DNA of 64,000 nt from Trochalopteron elliotii. Lineage: Eukaryota > Chordata > Aves > Passeriformes > Leiothrichidae. The notes beneath the pieces were generated by a model. That model worked only from the letters and a program-made list of their open reading frames with translations, was not told the origin of the DNA and searched no databases. This document shows positions 1 to 11,394 of the stretch, in pieces (within the stretch, counting starts at the first letter, position 1; every line of letters starts with the position of its first letter). Both the position numbers and the translations under genes were made by a program. The stretch spans positions 1,084,448 to 1,148,447 of the forward strand of contig JANPWX010020521.1 in assembly GCA_024734555.1 (NCBI GenBank). Direction: 5' to 3'.

Positions 1-165
1 CCTCAGAGGGATGACACAGAGCTGTTTGAGCAGCAAACCTGTTTGGTAAAAAATCCTGAGGGACAAACAGCTGCCGTTGGACCTTACATCACTGCAGCAC
101 CACTTAACCTGTGGGGGAGGGATGTTTGATCTTCTTGGGGAGCCAGGGTGGGGACAGATTTTTAA
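1..165 (+). pseudogene. Retroviral protease remnant (C-terminal end)
   Basis: Frame 1 is open from the window edge to a TGA at 127-129. It carries the segment leading to PLNLWGRDV, the conserved C-terminal Gly-Arg-Asp region of class II retropepsins, and readable similarity continues past the stop (SSWGARVG) to about 165. The active-site part lies outside the window. Disabled by the in-frame stop. Confidence 0.72.
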
Positions 166-232
166 CAGGGGCCAATGTTTTAAAGGATAAAGATATCCCA
201 CACTACCCCTAAAATGGCCTATCACACAGACA

Positions 233-1120
233 GTGTGGGTACCACAGTGGTCCCTCAAGAAAGAGAAGTTACACGCCCTTAGGTCTTTGGTGCAGGAACA
301 ACTGGTTCAAGAGAACATAGAGCCATCCATGAGCCCTTGGAACGCTCCAGTGTTTATTATAAAAAAGAAATCTGGTAAATGGAGGTTGCTCCATGACCTG
401 AGAAAGATCAATTCAGCCATGGAGAGCATGGGCACCCTCCAGCCTACCATCTCCTACAATGATTCTTGCCAACTGGGATATTCTAATTGTGGACCTGAAA
501 GATTGTTTCTTTACTATTCCACTGCATCCAGATGATACACCAAGGTTTGCTTTTACCATGCTTTCTATTAATAATGCTGCACCAGTTGAGCATTATCAAT
601 GGAGAGTACTTCCTCAAAGTATGAAAAACAGCCCCACAATTTGTCAGTGGTATGTTGCTCAGGCACTCTCACCAGTGAGAAAACAATATCCAGGGGCATA
701 CTGTTACCACTACACGGATGACATTTTGATAGCAACCCAAACAAAAAAGAACTCTCACTGATTCAGCCAAGCCTGTTGCAAGCATTAAAAACATTTGGAC
801 TGGGAGTAGCACCAGAAAAGGTACACCAGCAACCACCTTGGAAGTACCTTGGTCTCAAAATTATGGATCAGACCATACAGCCAGAGACAATTCAATTCTC
901 GACAAAAATTAAAAATTTAAATGATGCTCAAAAACTTTTTGGTACTGTCAACTGGCTCAGAACCTATCTAGGGTTGACCACTCCACAATTAGTACCTTTA
1001 TTTCACCTTCTAAAGGGTGATCCTGATCTAACTTCTCCCAGGAAGTTAACCCCAGAGGCAAAGGCTGCTCTTGAGATAGTAGAGCAAGCCATCACAGACA
1101 GATCCACCAAATATGCCTAG
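233..1120 (+). pseudogene. Reverse transcriptase pseudogene (class II)
   Basis: Fingers and palm are split over two frames: 233-535 holds [20 protein letters not shown] and LLHDLRKIN, while 459-761 holds the first catalytic Asp in VDLKDCFF and the QWYVAQALSPVRK helix. The polymerase box reads YTDD (about 712-723) where class II enzymes normally have YMDD. A third piece (776-1120) covers connection sequences (KYLGLKI, LFHLLKGDPDL). The frameshift near 460-530 and the stop at 759-761 disable it. The nested LTR follows directly. Confidence 0.88.
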
Positions 1121-1125
1121 AAGTG

Positions 1126-1500
1126 TGCATTACTGTTTATTTTCATTGTTGATTTCTGGCAACAATTGACAGAGACACATGGACTCCATGGGTTGCACAC
1201 ATGAAGCCATTTATTGATACGCCTAGCTGAGTTTATATACCTTTTCATTATATAACAAGTAATATTGTCAATTACATTGCTTAAGTCTTGTTTCACACTA
1301 ACTAACACAGGTATGTACTGTCTTATCTAAGTTCTGCTTGCTAAGCACGTATCATACCAAGCACATCACTGTCTCTTGCATTCCTTTCTCAAACTTCTGC
1401 TTTTGGTTGCCTAGGCTTGCAGCCTACTAATGCTAACATGTCCATTTCTGTCACAAGCTGCACAGTACTCCCAGCTCAGCTCTCTAACTGTATTCCCACA
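1126..1500 (-). mobile_element. Solo LTR nested antisense in pol (edges approximate)
   Basis: Pol homology stops at about 1117 and resumes by about 1500 (IGQ...DPFHVLEW). The intervening DNA reads as an LTR on the minus strand: a TATA-like GGTATATAAACTC (1231-1243), AATAAA about 20 bases later (1212-1217), a short U5 ending ATCAACA at 1147, and a possible LTR start TGTGACAGAAATGG at 1455. No clear target duplication was found, so the limits are uncertain. It belongs to a different family from the host element's own LTR. Confidence 0.6.
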
Positions 1501-2199
1501 TATTTACCTCCTCCTGCTGTTATTGGACAGTGAGATTCTCAGTGGTCTGACCCTTTCCATGTTTTAGAATGGATGTTCCCACCTCATCAACCTAGAAAAA
1601 CAGCCCCTGCCATTTTTGAGTTAATTGCCCAGTTAATCATGAAATGTCATCAAAGGCATTTACAATTAACTGCAAAAGATCCTTCAAAAATCATTGTACC
1701 TGTGACACAAGATGAATTTGAGTGGTGTTATGCCAACAGCACTGCTTTGCAAAATGCCTTACAAAATTTTTCAGGGTAAATTGGCTATCTGTAACTGAGT
1801 CATACGTTACTGCAAATGAGTCAAACCACTGCATTGTCCCTAAAACCCCTGAAACAGCTGCACACCCTTAAAAGGCATTACTGTGTTTACTGATGGTTCT
1901 GGGAAAATGGGAAAGGCACTTGTGACATGGAAGGAAGATAGCGAATGGCAAACATTGGAGAAGATTATGAGAATGGGTCACCTCAGCTGGTGGAGCTACA
2001 TGCTGTAGCTATGGCTTTCCAGCGTTTTCCCCATACCCCTTTAAATATTGTCACTGACTCTGCCTACGTTGCTGACATAACACAGAGATTAGACTGTGCT
2101 CTCTTGAAAGAAATTGCCAATGCACAATTATTTGGCCTACTAGAAACTTTGTGGCACACCATCCAAACAAGATTGCCCATACTACCTTCTACACATTAG
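1500..2199 (+). pseudogene. RT connection and RNase H pseudogene
   Basis: About 1500-1779 continues the class II connection domain (IFELIAQLIMKCHQR, AKDPSKIIVPVTQDEFEW). RNase H begins near 1887 with VFTDGSGKMGKA, shifts frame, and continues at 1945-2199 with VELHAVAMAF and NIVTDSAYVAD. The Asp, Glu and Asp of the active site are therefore all visible, but in different frames and interrupted by stops. Non-functional. Confidence 0.83.
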
Positions 2200-2289
2200 A
2201 AGCCATACAAATCTCCCAGGTTTTATTACAGAGGGCAACGCACGAGCAGATCACCTAGCTAGCTGTGCCTGGACAGCACCACAGCCAGA

Positions 2290-3720
2290 CAAAAGCCAGA
2301 CAGCACATGCAAAAGCCTTACACGACTTCTTTCATCAAGGTGTTTGAGCTCTGCAGAGGCAATTTCTGCTATCAAACACAGAGGCTTGTAACATAGGCAA
2401 TACTTGTGCTGACCGCCAAGGCCACACGGCACCACCACAGATGGGAGTTAATCCCCATGGCTTCAAAGCTTTACAAATCTGGCAGACTGATGTCCCCCAT
2501 ATTCCTGAGTTTGGACAATTAAAATATGAGCATGCATCAATTGATACTTTTTCCTCTGCCATATGGGCATCAGCCCACTCAGGAGAAAACGGCCAGGATA
2601 CCATCGCACGTTGGCAATTAGCCTTTTCTGCTTTGGGTATCCCTCATTGTGTTGGAGGTTTGCACAAACAGGACAGGACTGCTGGGATACGTTCCTTGAG
2701 CTTTATTGCAGTATTATTTTTATTACAGGTTGAGACAATTGAAAGATGGAAACAGCTCACGTCTTGCCAGCAGCACCCAAAGATCTCTTTGTTACAGGGC
2801 ATTTTAAAAGTTTTCCAGCCAATAACATATTGCTAAAGCTTACAAACAATTGTTCTAGACAATGACTAAAAGCACATGTACACCTGCTTCAAACAATACT
2901 TGCTTATATGCTTTCTATTAATAATACACAATACTCCATTATTAAGCTTAAAACCTTCTACCATCTTGCTAGGTATATTTTTCTGCAGTCTTAAGGTCTA
3001 TACTAGCCAAACCTAAAAACTCAAACTATTGTTTCATGTCCTTGCTTGCTGTAGTATTGGAACTTTTCGACTTTCAGATGTTGCAGCTGCAGCTAGCTCA
3101 AACTTCTCTGCTCTTTCTGTTTCTGAGGCCTGCTTTCACAACTTTCTGAAAGTCTTCTTATCTTTACTATTTCCCACGCCTCATAATATCAAAACAGATA
3201 ATGGACCTGCATACACATCACAAAAATCTAGATAATTTCTACAGCTCTGGGGTGTGTCACACCAAACTGGAATACCCCATATTTAGCAACTGGACAGGCC
3301 ATTGTTGAACGTGCACATGGCACTTTAAAATGCATCTTAGGTAAACAAAACGGGGGCATGTGTAGTGAAACCCCACAGAGCAGAGTAGCAAAAGCTGTTT
3401 ACACACCTTGAATTACTTAACAGTACCAGAACAATCCCAAAACCCAGTAATATTAAATCATTTCCCATGACTGCAGTCTTCTGGAGATGTTCAGTCACCT
3501 AAACCTAAAGTAATGGTAAAAGACGTTATCACAAACAAGTGGAAAGGTTGATGGGACCTCATTACATGGGGATGTGGGTATGTGTTTCCATGGACACCGG
3601 AACATGATGGATACCCGACAGGTGTGTTCATCCTGCTCTATGTCCTGTTCAGGACCAGAAACATCTTCCTGATGAAGCTGCAGCAGACGTGGTAGAGCAG
3701 TGAGCTAAATGACTTGTGCA
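2290..3720 (+). pseudogene. Integrase pseudogene split by an LTR insertion
   Basis: The N-terminal zinc-binding region is weakly readable at about 2290-2440. The catalytic core starts at 2441 (QIWQTDV with the first Asp, IDTFSSAIWASAHSGE), runs to LGIPH at 2647, is interrupted by 531 foreign bases, and resumes at 3185 (IKTDNGPAYTSQK, second Asp). The catalytic Glu is in AIVERAHGTLK at about 3300. The C-terminal DNA-binding domain (KDVITNKW...ITWGCGY) reaches about 3700. Stops at 3232, 3283 and others, plus frameshifts, inactivate it. Confidence 0.87.
2648..3178 (-). mobile_element. Solo LTR nested antisense in integrase, 6-bp target duplication
   Basis: A 531-base insertion splits the integrase core. 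CCTCAT occurs immediately before (2642-2647) and after (3179-3184), and removing the insert plus one copy restores colinear homology. The plus strand starts TGTGTTGG and ends TTCCCACG, one base from an expected CACA. On the minus strand AATAAAGCTCAAGG lies about 60 bases before the end, giving R/U5 geometry. A 6-bp duplication is typical of class II elements. Confidence 0.8.
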
Positions 3721-4102
3721 ATTGATACATGGTGATCTGGGACAAGTTTATTCAAGGTAAAAACCTGAACTTGGTAAATTGCTTTCCCTGTTATTTGATT
3801 TCCCCAGGGTTCTAAAGTTGAAATGTTTCTTGTTCATAGAGTTAAGTTCTAAGTTTGTAACTTCCAAGAAACAAGCCTGCCATGTGCCAATTTGAAGGCT
3901 TGTATTGTTGATAATCCTGCCAGACAGCTCCTGGGAATGGATGTAACATTTTCAATGATATGTGGGATGCATTACTGGCTGGGAGAGGCTAAGCCTGTCG
4001 ATTTAGGTAGAATCGTATGTGTCATCATGCTGTCCTGTCATTTCATCTGCAAAAGGCCCTTGCAAGTAAAATAAAAGAGAACACTTTGCCTTTTTATTAA
4101 AA

Positions 4103-4116
4103 TTGAGGGGGGGAAC
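4103..4116 (+). other. Polypurine tract of the class II provirus
   Basis: TTGAGGGGGGGAAC lies immediately before the LTR start TGTGACAG at 4117. Its position and purine content match the plus-strand primer site of a retrovirus. Confidence 0.8.
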
Positions 4117-4455
4117 TGTGACAGATAAAGCTGGTTTATAGCTACACAGATAATTTGACTTAACAGACACCAGCTCAACCAGCCTAGCTCAAAGTAAACA
4201 AGTCCCTGGACATGACAACCATAGGTTGTATTCAAACTGAGACAGAGGACCTCAGCCAACCCCTTTGAAGCATGGATGCACCCATATCATTGGCCAGTGA
4301 GATAGGCAGAGTGGAGACCCTTAACTAAATCATGTCTGTGAGCGCAGAGAATTTGAAAGCTCTGTAAAAGGAGCTGCTGGACAATAAATGTGGGTTGTTG
4401 CTGCATGAACTCAGTGTGCTAATGTCATGTCCCTGTCTCCAACTCCACTGTGACA
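4117..4455 (+). mobile_element. 3' LTR of the class II provirus
   Basis: A 339-base LTR from TGTGACAGATAAAG, right after the polypurine tract, to ACTGTGACA. AATAAA lies at about 4383, with a short U5 after it. The first 165 bases recur in inverted orientation directly downstream (4456-4632). Confidence 0.85.
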
Positions 4456-4632
4456 GGTGCATCTGTGGTTCAAAGGGATTGGCTGGGGTTCCCTGTTTGA
4501 GTTTGAATCTGACCTTTCAGTAACATGCCTGGGGACTTGTTTACTTCTGTCTTCTAATGAGCTAGGCTGGTCAAGTTTTTGCCTCTTAGGCCAATCTATC
4601 TGTGCAGCTATAGGCCAGCTATAGCTGTCACA
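4456..4632 (-). repeat. Inverted partial copy of the same LTR
   Basis: Read on the minus strand from 4632 this starts TGTGACAGCTATAGCTGG and follows the first ~165 bases of the LTR at 4117, including shared blocks such as CAGCCTAGCTCA, GTAAACAAGTCCC and CCCTTTGAA. It breaks off at GATGCACC, exactly where the intact LTR ends. Divergence from the neighbouring copy is substantial, so it is not a recent hairpin duplication. Confidence 0.8.
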
Positions 4633-7600
4633 GCGCAAGACACTTCAGGAGGTGAACTAGATCCACCATGCATTCTACACTTATGTTATACAGGATTTTT
4701 TCCTGCCTTTTTCCTACTCTGTGCAGTAACATAGTAGAAAGAGACAGAGACTGAAAAACAACATCAGAATTCACAGCTTCGAATATGCCTAACACCCTGG
4801 GAGATACATTCAGGTACTTTCAGAACAAAGTTTGTTTAAAATTTAAAAATTAATTGTAACTCATGTGCAGATGAATGAAATGGTTAAACCAAACTTTGAT
4901 GAAAAATGATTTGACTTTAATGCCAGCTGACTCCCATTGCAACCTCTGCATACTTGCACTGAGTGGAAAGGGATTAGACATTTCTCAGTTGGAAAGCATC
5001 AGTTGTTAACTAACCCATAAAAACTGGTAACACTTGCTTCAACAGCCTTATAATTTTTGCAGGCATTTCTTTACTGTGGAGGGCTAGCTAAGAATAAATC
5101 TAGTAATTCTTCTAAAATAGTTACTATTATATCACATTTTAAAAACTGGAGCATCAAGAACATATCCTGAACATCTGAAGATGTACAACTTGTTCCTGTG
5201 TGAAATGTCATTATTGTCTAGCATTTCTCCAAGTCCATTAACTAACCAAATGAAAATGTTACATTATGAAATCAAATTCCCAGATAGACTTGCCCAGCTG
5301 TCCGCAGGCCACTTCCAAACACATGTGAGTGACTTAATAGAACAGCAGGGTACGAAGAACTTTGTTTAAGCCAAAGTATATTTTCCCACTGGCTTCTGCC
5401 AAAGGCAGGCTTGAAAAAACAAAACCTCGAGTATGCCAATTTTGCATTGCCAGGAAATGAACAGAGCACCCTATGACCCCATGAGAGAGGGGCCTGTTGG
5501 ACTCAGTCCCTCTCTGTTGTTTGGCAGCTGACTCTTCATTCTCTCTCAGTGACATCAGTTCCCTGCCTAGGACAGCAATGCTTCCTTACCCTCGGCCTTA
5601 TTCCTACCTCCTTTTTTAGCCTCTACAGGCAGGAAGGGGGTTGGACTGGGAGTGGGAAGAAGAATCTCTTAAACTGCAGATATTTCTGAGCCAAAGATGA
5701 CAGCGTCAGTGGATGCCTTGGTGTGGAGGAGGTACCAAGAAGCAGGTTACAAGAAGATGGACAAACCTGTCACAGAGGCTTTCAGAAATAACTTCCACCA
5801 CACACTTTCTGTCTGAGACAGAGACTGGCCTGGGCTTCCACTCAATTGCAGGGCATTTCTGATCCATTACTGCCTTATGTACCTCTATGTATCTCTAAAG
5901 CACTCATGACGCACATACTGCTTGTGGTAAGTGCATTTGCACTGACAGATTCTTCTCAAGATCATTTCAGAATTATGCAGCAACAACCATTAGTATGTCC
6001 AGTTTGCAGATTGTTTAACTAATAATCCTATATGGCCAGTCTATTTCATTTGTTTACTCTCATACAGCTGTAGAAAAAGAACCATTGACATATGTCTGAG
6101 ATTCACTGTGGATTTCTAGTTTATTGATTGTATCTGAATAAGCATTTAATAAGACTTGCTCTATCATCTGGTGTGAAAGGATTCTTTTGGGACAACTGAC
6201 AACTCTGTCATCCTTCTCACCTGTACTTCTAAAAGTGCCACAAGTGTTGTTATTTTATAAGACCTCTCCCTCATAACATGTCTCAGTAATTACAATAGTC
6301 TATTTACTTACAGTTACTGAAGAATATGTCATACTTTTCACACATGAATATTCCTTCCTTGTCTCAACAGCTGTAGAGTGAAAACTACAGTATAAAAGTA
6401 ATTATCTACTAAATATGTGCATGTCACATATTCTTCAGCATAGTATGTGCCATTTTCTGAGAAGCAGTTTCACTCTGCATGCAACATGCACCTTTAGCTG
6501 ATCACAATTCCAGCATGTATGAAATAAGGCCTTCTTGGTTGGTTCTGTTAAATTAGCTCTGTAATTGAAATGCAACTAATTGAAGTCCACTGAGCATTTA
6601 GTTCCTGGTTTTTGTTTCAGTATCATCCATACAGTTAGAGCAGAACTCTGCACAATCCAATACACAAATAAATCACATCTCTAAGTATTGCAAATCTACT
6701 ACAAAAAATTTGAGTACTTTTTTTTCTTCTCATTCTTGTAACAAAACACACTGGCATAGTGCCAAAGTTCAAATTTCCACGGAGAAAATAGCACTCAGAT
6801 TAGCATGAAGGCTAAAACTTGGAAGCAGAAATTCAATAAATAGTTGGATGTTTCCAGAAAATTCTTTATTCAATAGCACTAATGCACTGTGATTTAAGAG
6901 GGAGAGGCTGAAAAGGATGGTAGGTTCATGATGCAAACTCTTCTCATTACTGACAGTAATGGTTATCCACCTAAGCTGAGAGAAAAAAAATCCAACTCAT
7001 TTGAAACAATGGGAAGTAACCTTATACTGAAAAATGAAGCTCGTCTCTGAAGACAACATGAGCAAATATTTTTTCTTTCCTTCAATCAAACCATCTTGAA
7101 TAGTCTGAAGCAGATCATATGTCTACAATAATACAATTTCAAAAGAGCACTTCCATCAGCTAGTCTCACCTGTTCACCCTTCCTCAGCTACTCAATCCAC
7201 TTAAAAAGTTACACCCTCGACCTGACCAGTCTCCTTGGGAGTTCACATTTGATTCTTCTTTCCATCCTTCAGTATTTCATGCCATGAAGTCACTCACCAA
7301 CCTGTCAAGCAAACACTCTCATTTCCTGTCATTTCATCCAAACTGATCACATTCATTTGTATTCCCACTGACCCCACAGAGCCTCAGTATCAGGTGAGGA
7401 CAGGAAAAGGACTAGGAGTCTCTGGAGCGGCCTGACAGCTGGCCTGCAAGTAAAACTGAGTTAGTAGAAGAAACAGTAATTGATGAATTCTGAGTGTATC
7501 CATAGCAAGAGAGGAAGACAAGGCCATCAGCATGGAAACTGATTAAAAAAGATACATGAGGGATTTTTGCAGTTAAGACTACGTGCATAAGTAAACATGT

Positions 7601-7860
7601 ATACATGCCTTATTAACTTTTTGCAAAACTTTTGCCAATTATATTAATGCCAATTGCTTTACGTCAATGAATATAATGTCATTGTGATGCAGTGAATTAC
7701 TTAAGATGACGCTTTGTTAAGAACTGGAGAACATACAGAATAAAAACAGATGCCATTGTTATTCTGATCACCATCAATGTGTGCCTGCTATTTATATTGG
7801 TGACTTTGTAACATTCATTTTTAAGAATTAAAGACTTTAGTTAAACTAGATATTGCTGAG
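4633..7860. other. Intron 3 DNA without recognised features
   Basis: AT-rich single-copy-looking DNA. All short open frames (up to about 75 codons) lack recognisable domains. No repeat family, RNA gene or conserved exon was identified. Confidence 0.5.
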
Positions 7861-7999
7861 GTAAGATAGACAAATTTCCCTCTATTAACAGTAGCCGGAT
7901 TTAAGGAACTGATAAATCATGAGGCCTGTTTACGTATTCTGACTAATCAATAGACTCCAAGAATACAATACAACCATAAATCAAACAGCCCTGGAAAAA

Positions 8000-9580
8000 C
8001 AGGATTCAGTTGTCACATAGCACTAAAAGGTTAAAAAGTCAAAGAGAAGAAGACCCGTTTACTTCATCATTTTGAGACCCCACCCCATAAAAAAGACCAC
8101 CGACCCATTTCAAAGAACAAACTATGCATGCTTAATGGCTTTCTAGCTAATTACCATATGGAGCAGGGAATGGGATGTACCAGAGCTATGAATATGTATT
8201 TGTGTTTTGGGTATTCAATACCCCTGTACATAAAAAGACCCTGTGATCATCTGTAAATTGCGCGTGTGTATTTGGGAGCTATCCCGCAGGCTGCCCGGCC
8301 TCTCAGGAACTGGAATGGGAAATGAGAAAGGGGATTGGGAATGGGAATGGGGAATAGGGAATGGGAAAGGGGAATGGGGAATGAGGAATGGGGAATGGGA
8401 AATATGGAATGTGAATGGGGAATGGGGAATTGAGAATGGGGAATGGGAACGGGGAATGGGCGATGGGGAATGGGGAATTGAGAATGGGAATGGGGAATGG
8501 GGAATGAGCAATGGGGAATGGGGAATGGGGAATAGGGAATTGGAATGTGCAACAGGGAATGAGAAATGGGAATGGGGAATGGGGAATGGGAATGGGAATG
8601 GGGAATGGGGAGTGGGAATGGGAATAGGGAATAGGGAATGGGGAATGGGGAATGGGGAATGGGGAATGGGGAATGGGAATGAGGAATGTGGAATGAGGAA
8701 TGAGAATGGGGAATGTGGAATGGGGAATGGGAATGGGGAATAGGGAATGCATATGGGGAATGGTAAAGCATAACGGGGAATGGGGAATGTGAATGGGGAA
8801 TGGGGAACGGGAACGGGGAATGGGAATGGGTGATGGGAATTGGGAATGGGGAATGGGAATGGGAATTGGGAATGGGTAATGGGGAATGGGAAATGGGGAA
8901 GGGGGAATGGGGAATGGGGAATGGGGAATTGGAATGGGGATGGGGAATGGGGAATGTGGAATGCGAATGGGGAATGGGATTGCATAACGGGGAATGGGAT
9001 TGCATAATGGGGAATAAGAATGTGGAATGTGAATAGGAATGGGGAATGGGAAAGGGGAATGGGAATGGGAAATGGGAATTTGCATTGGGGTATGGGGAAT
9101 TGTGATGGGAATGGGAAATGGGGAATGGGAAAGGGGATTGGGAATGGGGAATGGGGATGGGGAATGTGGAATGCGAATGGGGAATGGGATTGCATAACGG
9201 GGAATGGGATTGCATAACGGGGAATAAGAATGTGGAATGTGAATGGGAATGGGGAATGGGGAATGGGAAAGGGGAAGGGGAATGGGAAATGGGAATTTGC
9301 ATTGGGGTATGGGGAATTGTGATGGGAATGGGAAATGGGGAATGGGAAAGGGGATTGGGAATGGGAATGGGGAATGGGGAATGGGGAATGAGGAATGAGG
9401 AATGAGGAATGGGGAATTGGAATGGGAAATGGGGAATGAGGAAGGGGAATGGGTAATGGCAAATGGGGAATGGGGAATGTTGTATGGGCAATGGGGAATG
9501 GGAAATGGGAACTGGGAATGGGAATAAACATACACTTTCTAACTTTAAACTGTTAGAGGGTCTTTGTCCGTCATAGCTGG
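8000..9580 (+). mobile_element. Possible LTR carrying the minisatellite (edges uncertain)
   Basis: The left flank of the minisatellite has a promoter-like ACATAAAAAGACC (about 8228-8240) followed by GTGTATTTGGGAGCTATCCC. The right flank starts with AATAAACATACACTTTC exactly at the repeat edge (from 9523) and continues to TTTGTCCGTCA (about 9574). A TATA-like box, then polyadenylation signal, then short U5 is LTR geometry, with the minisatellite sitting just before the poly(A) signal. No target duplication or firm left terminus was found; this is inference. Confidence 0.4.
8309..9526 (+). repeat. G-rich minisatellite, GGGAATGG-type, about 1.2 kb
   Basis: Over 1.2 kb of near-tandem GGGAATG units, mostly 6-7 bases, with variants such as GGAATGTGG, GGGATTGCATAACG and GGAATAAGAATG. 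The strand is almost purely purine plus T, with almost no C. A higher-order unit is visible: the variant-rich block at about 8936-9145 recurs at about 9146-9370, with an offset of 210 bases at its left end and 217 at its right. Because the unit has no stop codon on the minus strand, all three minus frames stay open for over 400 codons; this is not coding. Confidence 0.95.
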
Positions 9581-10264
9581 ATATTGGTATTAAATGAATA
9601 TCCATATTTTTAATAAATCAACTTGTCTGTGAGGACAAGGAGAGACAATAGCCATTCCTGTGTCACAGTCACCTAATTATCATCACTTTATTTGCTGCTT
9701 GCTTAAAAACACTAACAAGGCCATTCTGTAAGCTAAGCATCATAGTTCTGCATAGCTTCCCTTCATAGTCCATCATTCCTACAGTTATTAACCACAAGGA
9801 AATTAATTAATTTTACTCCCAGTCCCTACTATCTTGGTAGCCAACTTGTTTTTTCTCCTATTTATCACTTGTGAACTGAATCTCTTCCAGAGGTTCACAC
9901 TTTTATAGGAAGATTTGCCAGGACTCCCCTGCTAAGTCTCTTCTATTCTTCCCAATTTCTAATAGTGAGGTTTCCTCCATTTCCTCTTACTCCTAACCTC
10001 TCTTTTGGTTTGTATCTTGTCTTTCACAGTCTCTCATTTCTAGCTCCAGTCCTCGTTCCACAGTTATGATTGTGCCTCTGCAAATATTCAGTAGCCCTTG
10101 AACTATATCAAGACATCTGCATGTAATTATTTTTCCTAACTGTATGTTGGGGGTTAAATTTGTTTCTTTTTTACTTATAGAATTTTTCCTGTAAGTTGCT
10201 AGGAAACTAACTACTGGGTACTTACAGATACTCAAGCAGAACAAAGGGGACAAAGGAGAGGAGT
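9580..10264. other. Intron 3 DNA, nothing recognised
   Basis: AT-rich sequence between the minisatellite and the next LTR. A C/T-rich stretch (about 9885-10060) has no identifiable element. Confidence 0.45.
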
Positions 10265-10958
10265 TGTAGCACTTGACTACCAGTTCTTTAAGTCTCTAGG
10301 AGTTTCTCTCGGAGGGGGAGATAACTCGAGTTTTGCAGGCAGGTAAAGGACAGGGTAGCGGGCAGCTTCGCTCTCTTGCGCTTGGCATTGGACAGAAGAT
10401 TGCCGGGCTGCTGCTTGCTAGTGGAGTAGTTCACTGTCACCACCAAGTCCGGTCCTGGGAAATCCACTATCATCTGCTGGTGTGCCCTGGAATTGTGAGC
10501 TCGCCTCCTCATGCCCTGCTGTGCCTGTCCCGTCCCACCACTGTCGCTTCTTTGGCACTGCTGTGAGGCTTTTTGCTACTCAGTGGCCCTGCACTGCCCT
10601 GCCCTGCCGGCACATCCCTGCCATTCAAGTTACCGTCGTGGAGCTTGTGATATATCTCATCCACCAGCTCGGGATTTTCCACTATTCCAGCTTGGTGCTC
10701 CCAGAGTCCCGCAGGGGCACCGAGATCAGACTGCCCTGGGCTTTGTGAAACAAAGCCTCTCAAGGTTCCTTGTTCTGTTTATTATTAATACTTGTTATAC
10801 ATACTAGTAAAGAACTGTTATTCCTATCCCCATACCTCTGCCTGAAAGCCTCTTTAATTTTCTAAATTATAATAGTTTAGAGGGATGGGATTTGAATTCT
10901 CCATTCCGAGGGAGGCCCAGCCCCTCTTCAGCAGACACCTGTCTTTCAAACTAAGACA
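10265..10958 (+). mobile_element. Solo LTR, avian ERVL-like
   Basis: The right end (about 10820-10958) follows the pattern of avian ERVL-type LTR ends: GCCTGAAAGCCTCTTTAATT, an AT-rich stretch, GGGAGGCCCAGCC, then AGACACCTGTCTTTCAAAC and a terminal AAGACA. The left limit is set at TGTAGCAC (10265) as a best guess; no target duplication confirms it. The body is GC-richer than the surrounding intron. Short open frames inside it are not genes. Confidence 0.6.
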
Positions 10959-11348
10959 CTCCAAGATTTCTCTACACTCTGACTTTCATATCCACTGGCA
11001 CACTGAACACTCAACTCCCTAAACTGGAGTGTCCTGAGCCATGGATCGATGATGATACGAGTTCCTACGAAGAAAGGGGATGGATCCTGGCCCCTGGATT
11101 AAATCAGAACTGTGCTTTGACACTTCATTCCATTTCACCATCTGTGGACAAGATCTCTGAATGTTTAACAGATGAATGGTTGGATAGTTTCTGACTACGT
11201 GTGTATATGCACACATACATATATACCCTTATTTCACCTATTTGTGTATGTACGGTGTGTGACATTTGTATATATCCTGTACATACATACACAAACAAGT
11301 GTGCATACATATATACTCTCATACGTGCGTGTACACAACTTAGCTATG

Positions 11349-11394
<46 letters not shown>

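Larger units (their letters stand above)
1..4455 (+). mobile_element. Class II (betaretrovirus-like) endogenous provirus, 3' part, defective
   Basis: Gene order protease-RT-RNase H-integrase-polypurine tract-3' LTR is readable on the plus strand, but the frame is broken throughout by stops and frameshifts, and the 5' half is off the window. The pol motifs ([14 protein letters not shown], and the TDNGPAYTS integrase motif) are of the beta/class II type common in birds. Only about 400 bases separate the end of integrase from the polypurine tract, so env is absent. Two antisense LTRs (about 1147-1500 and 2648-3178) interrupt pol; without them the pieces are colinear. Not capable of making a functional polyprotein. 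Confidence 0.88.

Noticed and set aside
8243..9405. Plus-strand frames rich in Gly, Asn, Glu, Trp and Met
   Set aside because: Translation of the same minisatellite; repeat artefact.
8309..9526. CRISPR-like array
   Set aside because: Units are contiguous degenerate short repeats with no spacers, in a vertebrate intron.
8215..9605. Three minus-strand open frames of 410-452 codons rich in Pro, Phe, His, Ile, Ser and Asn
   Set aside because: They cover the minisatellite in all three frames at once, because the repeat unit has no stop on that strand. There is no domain and no codon structure.
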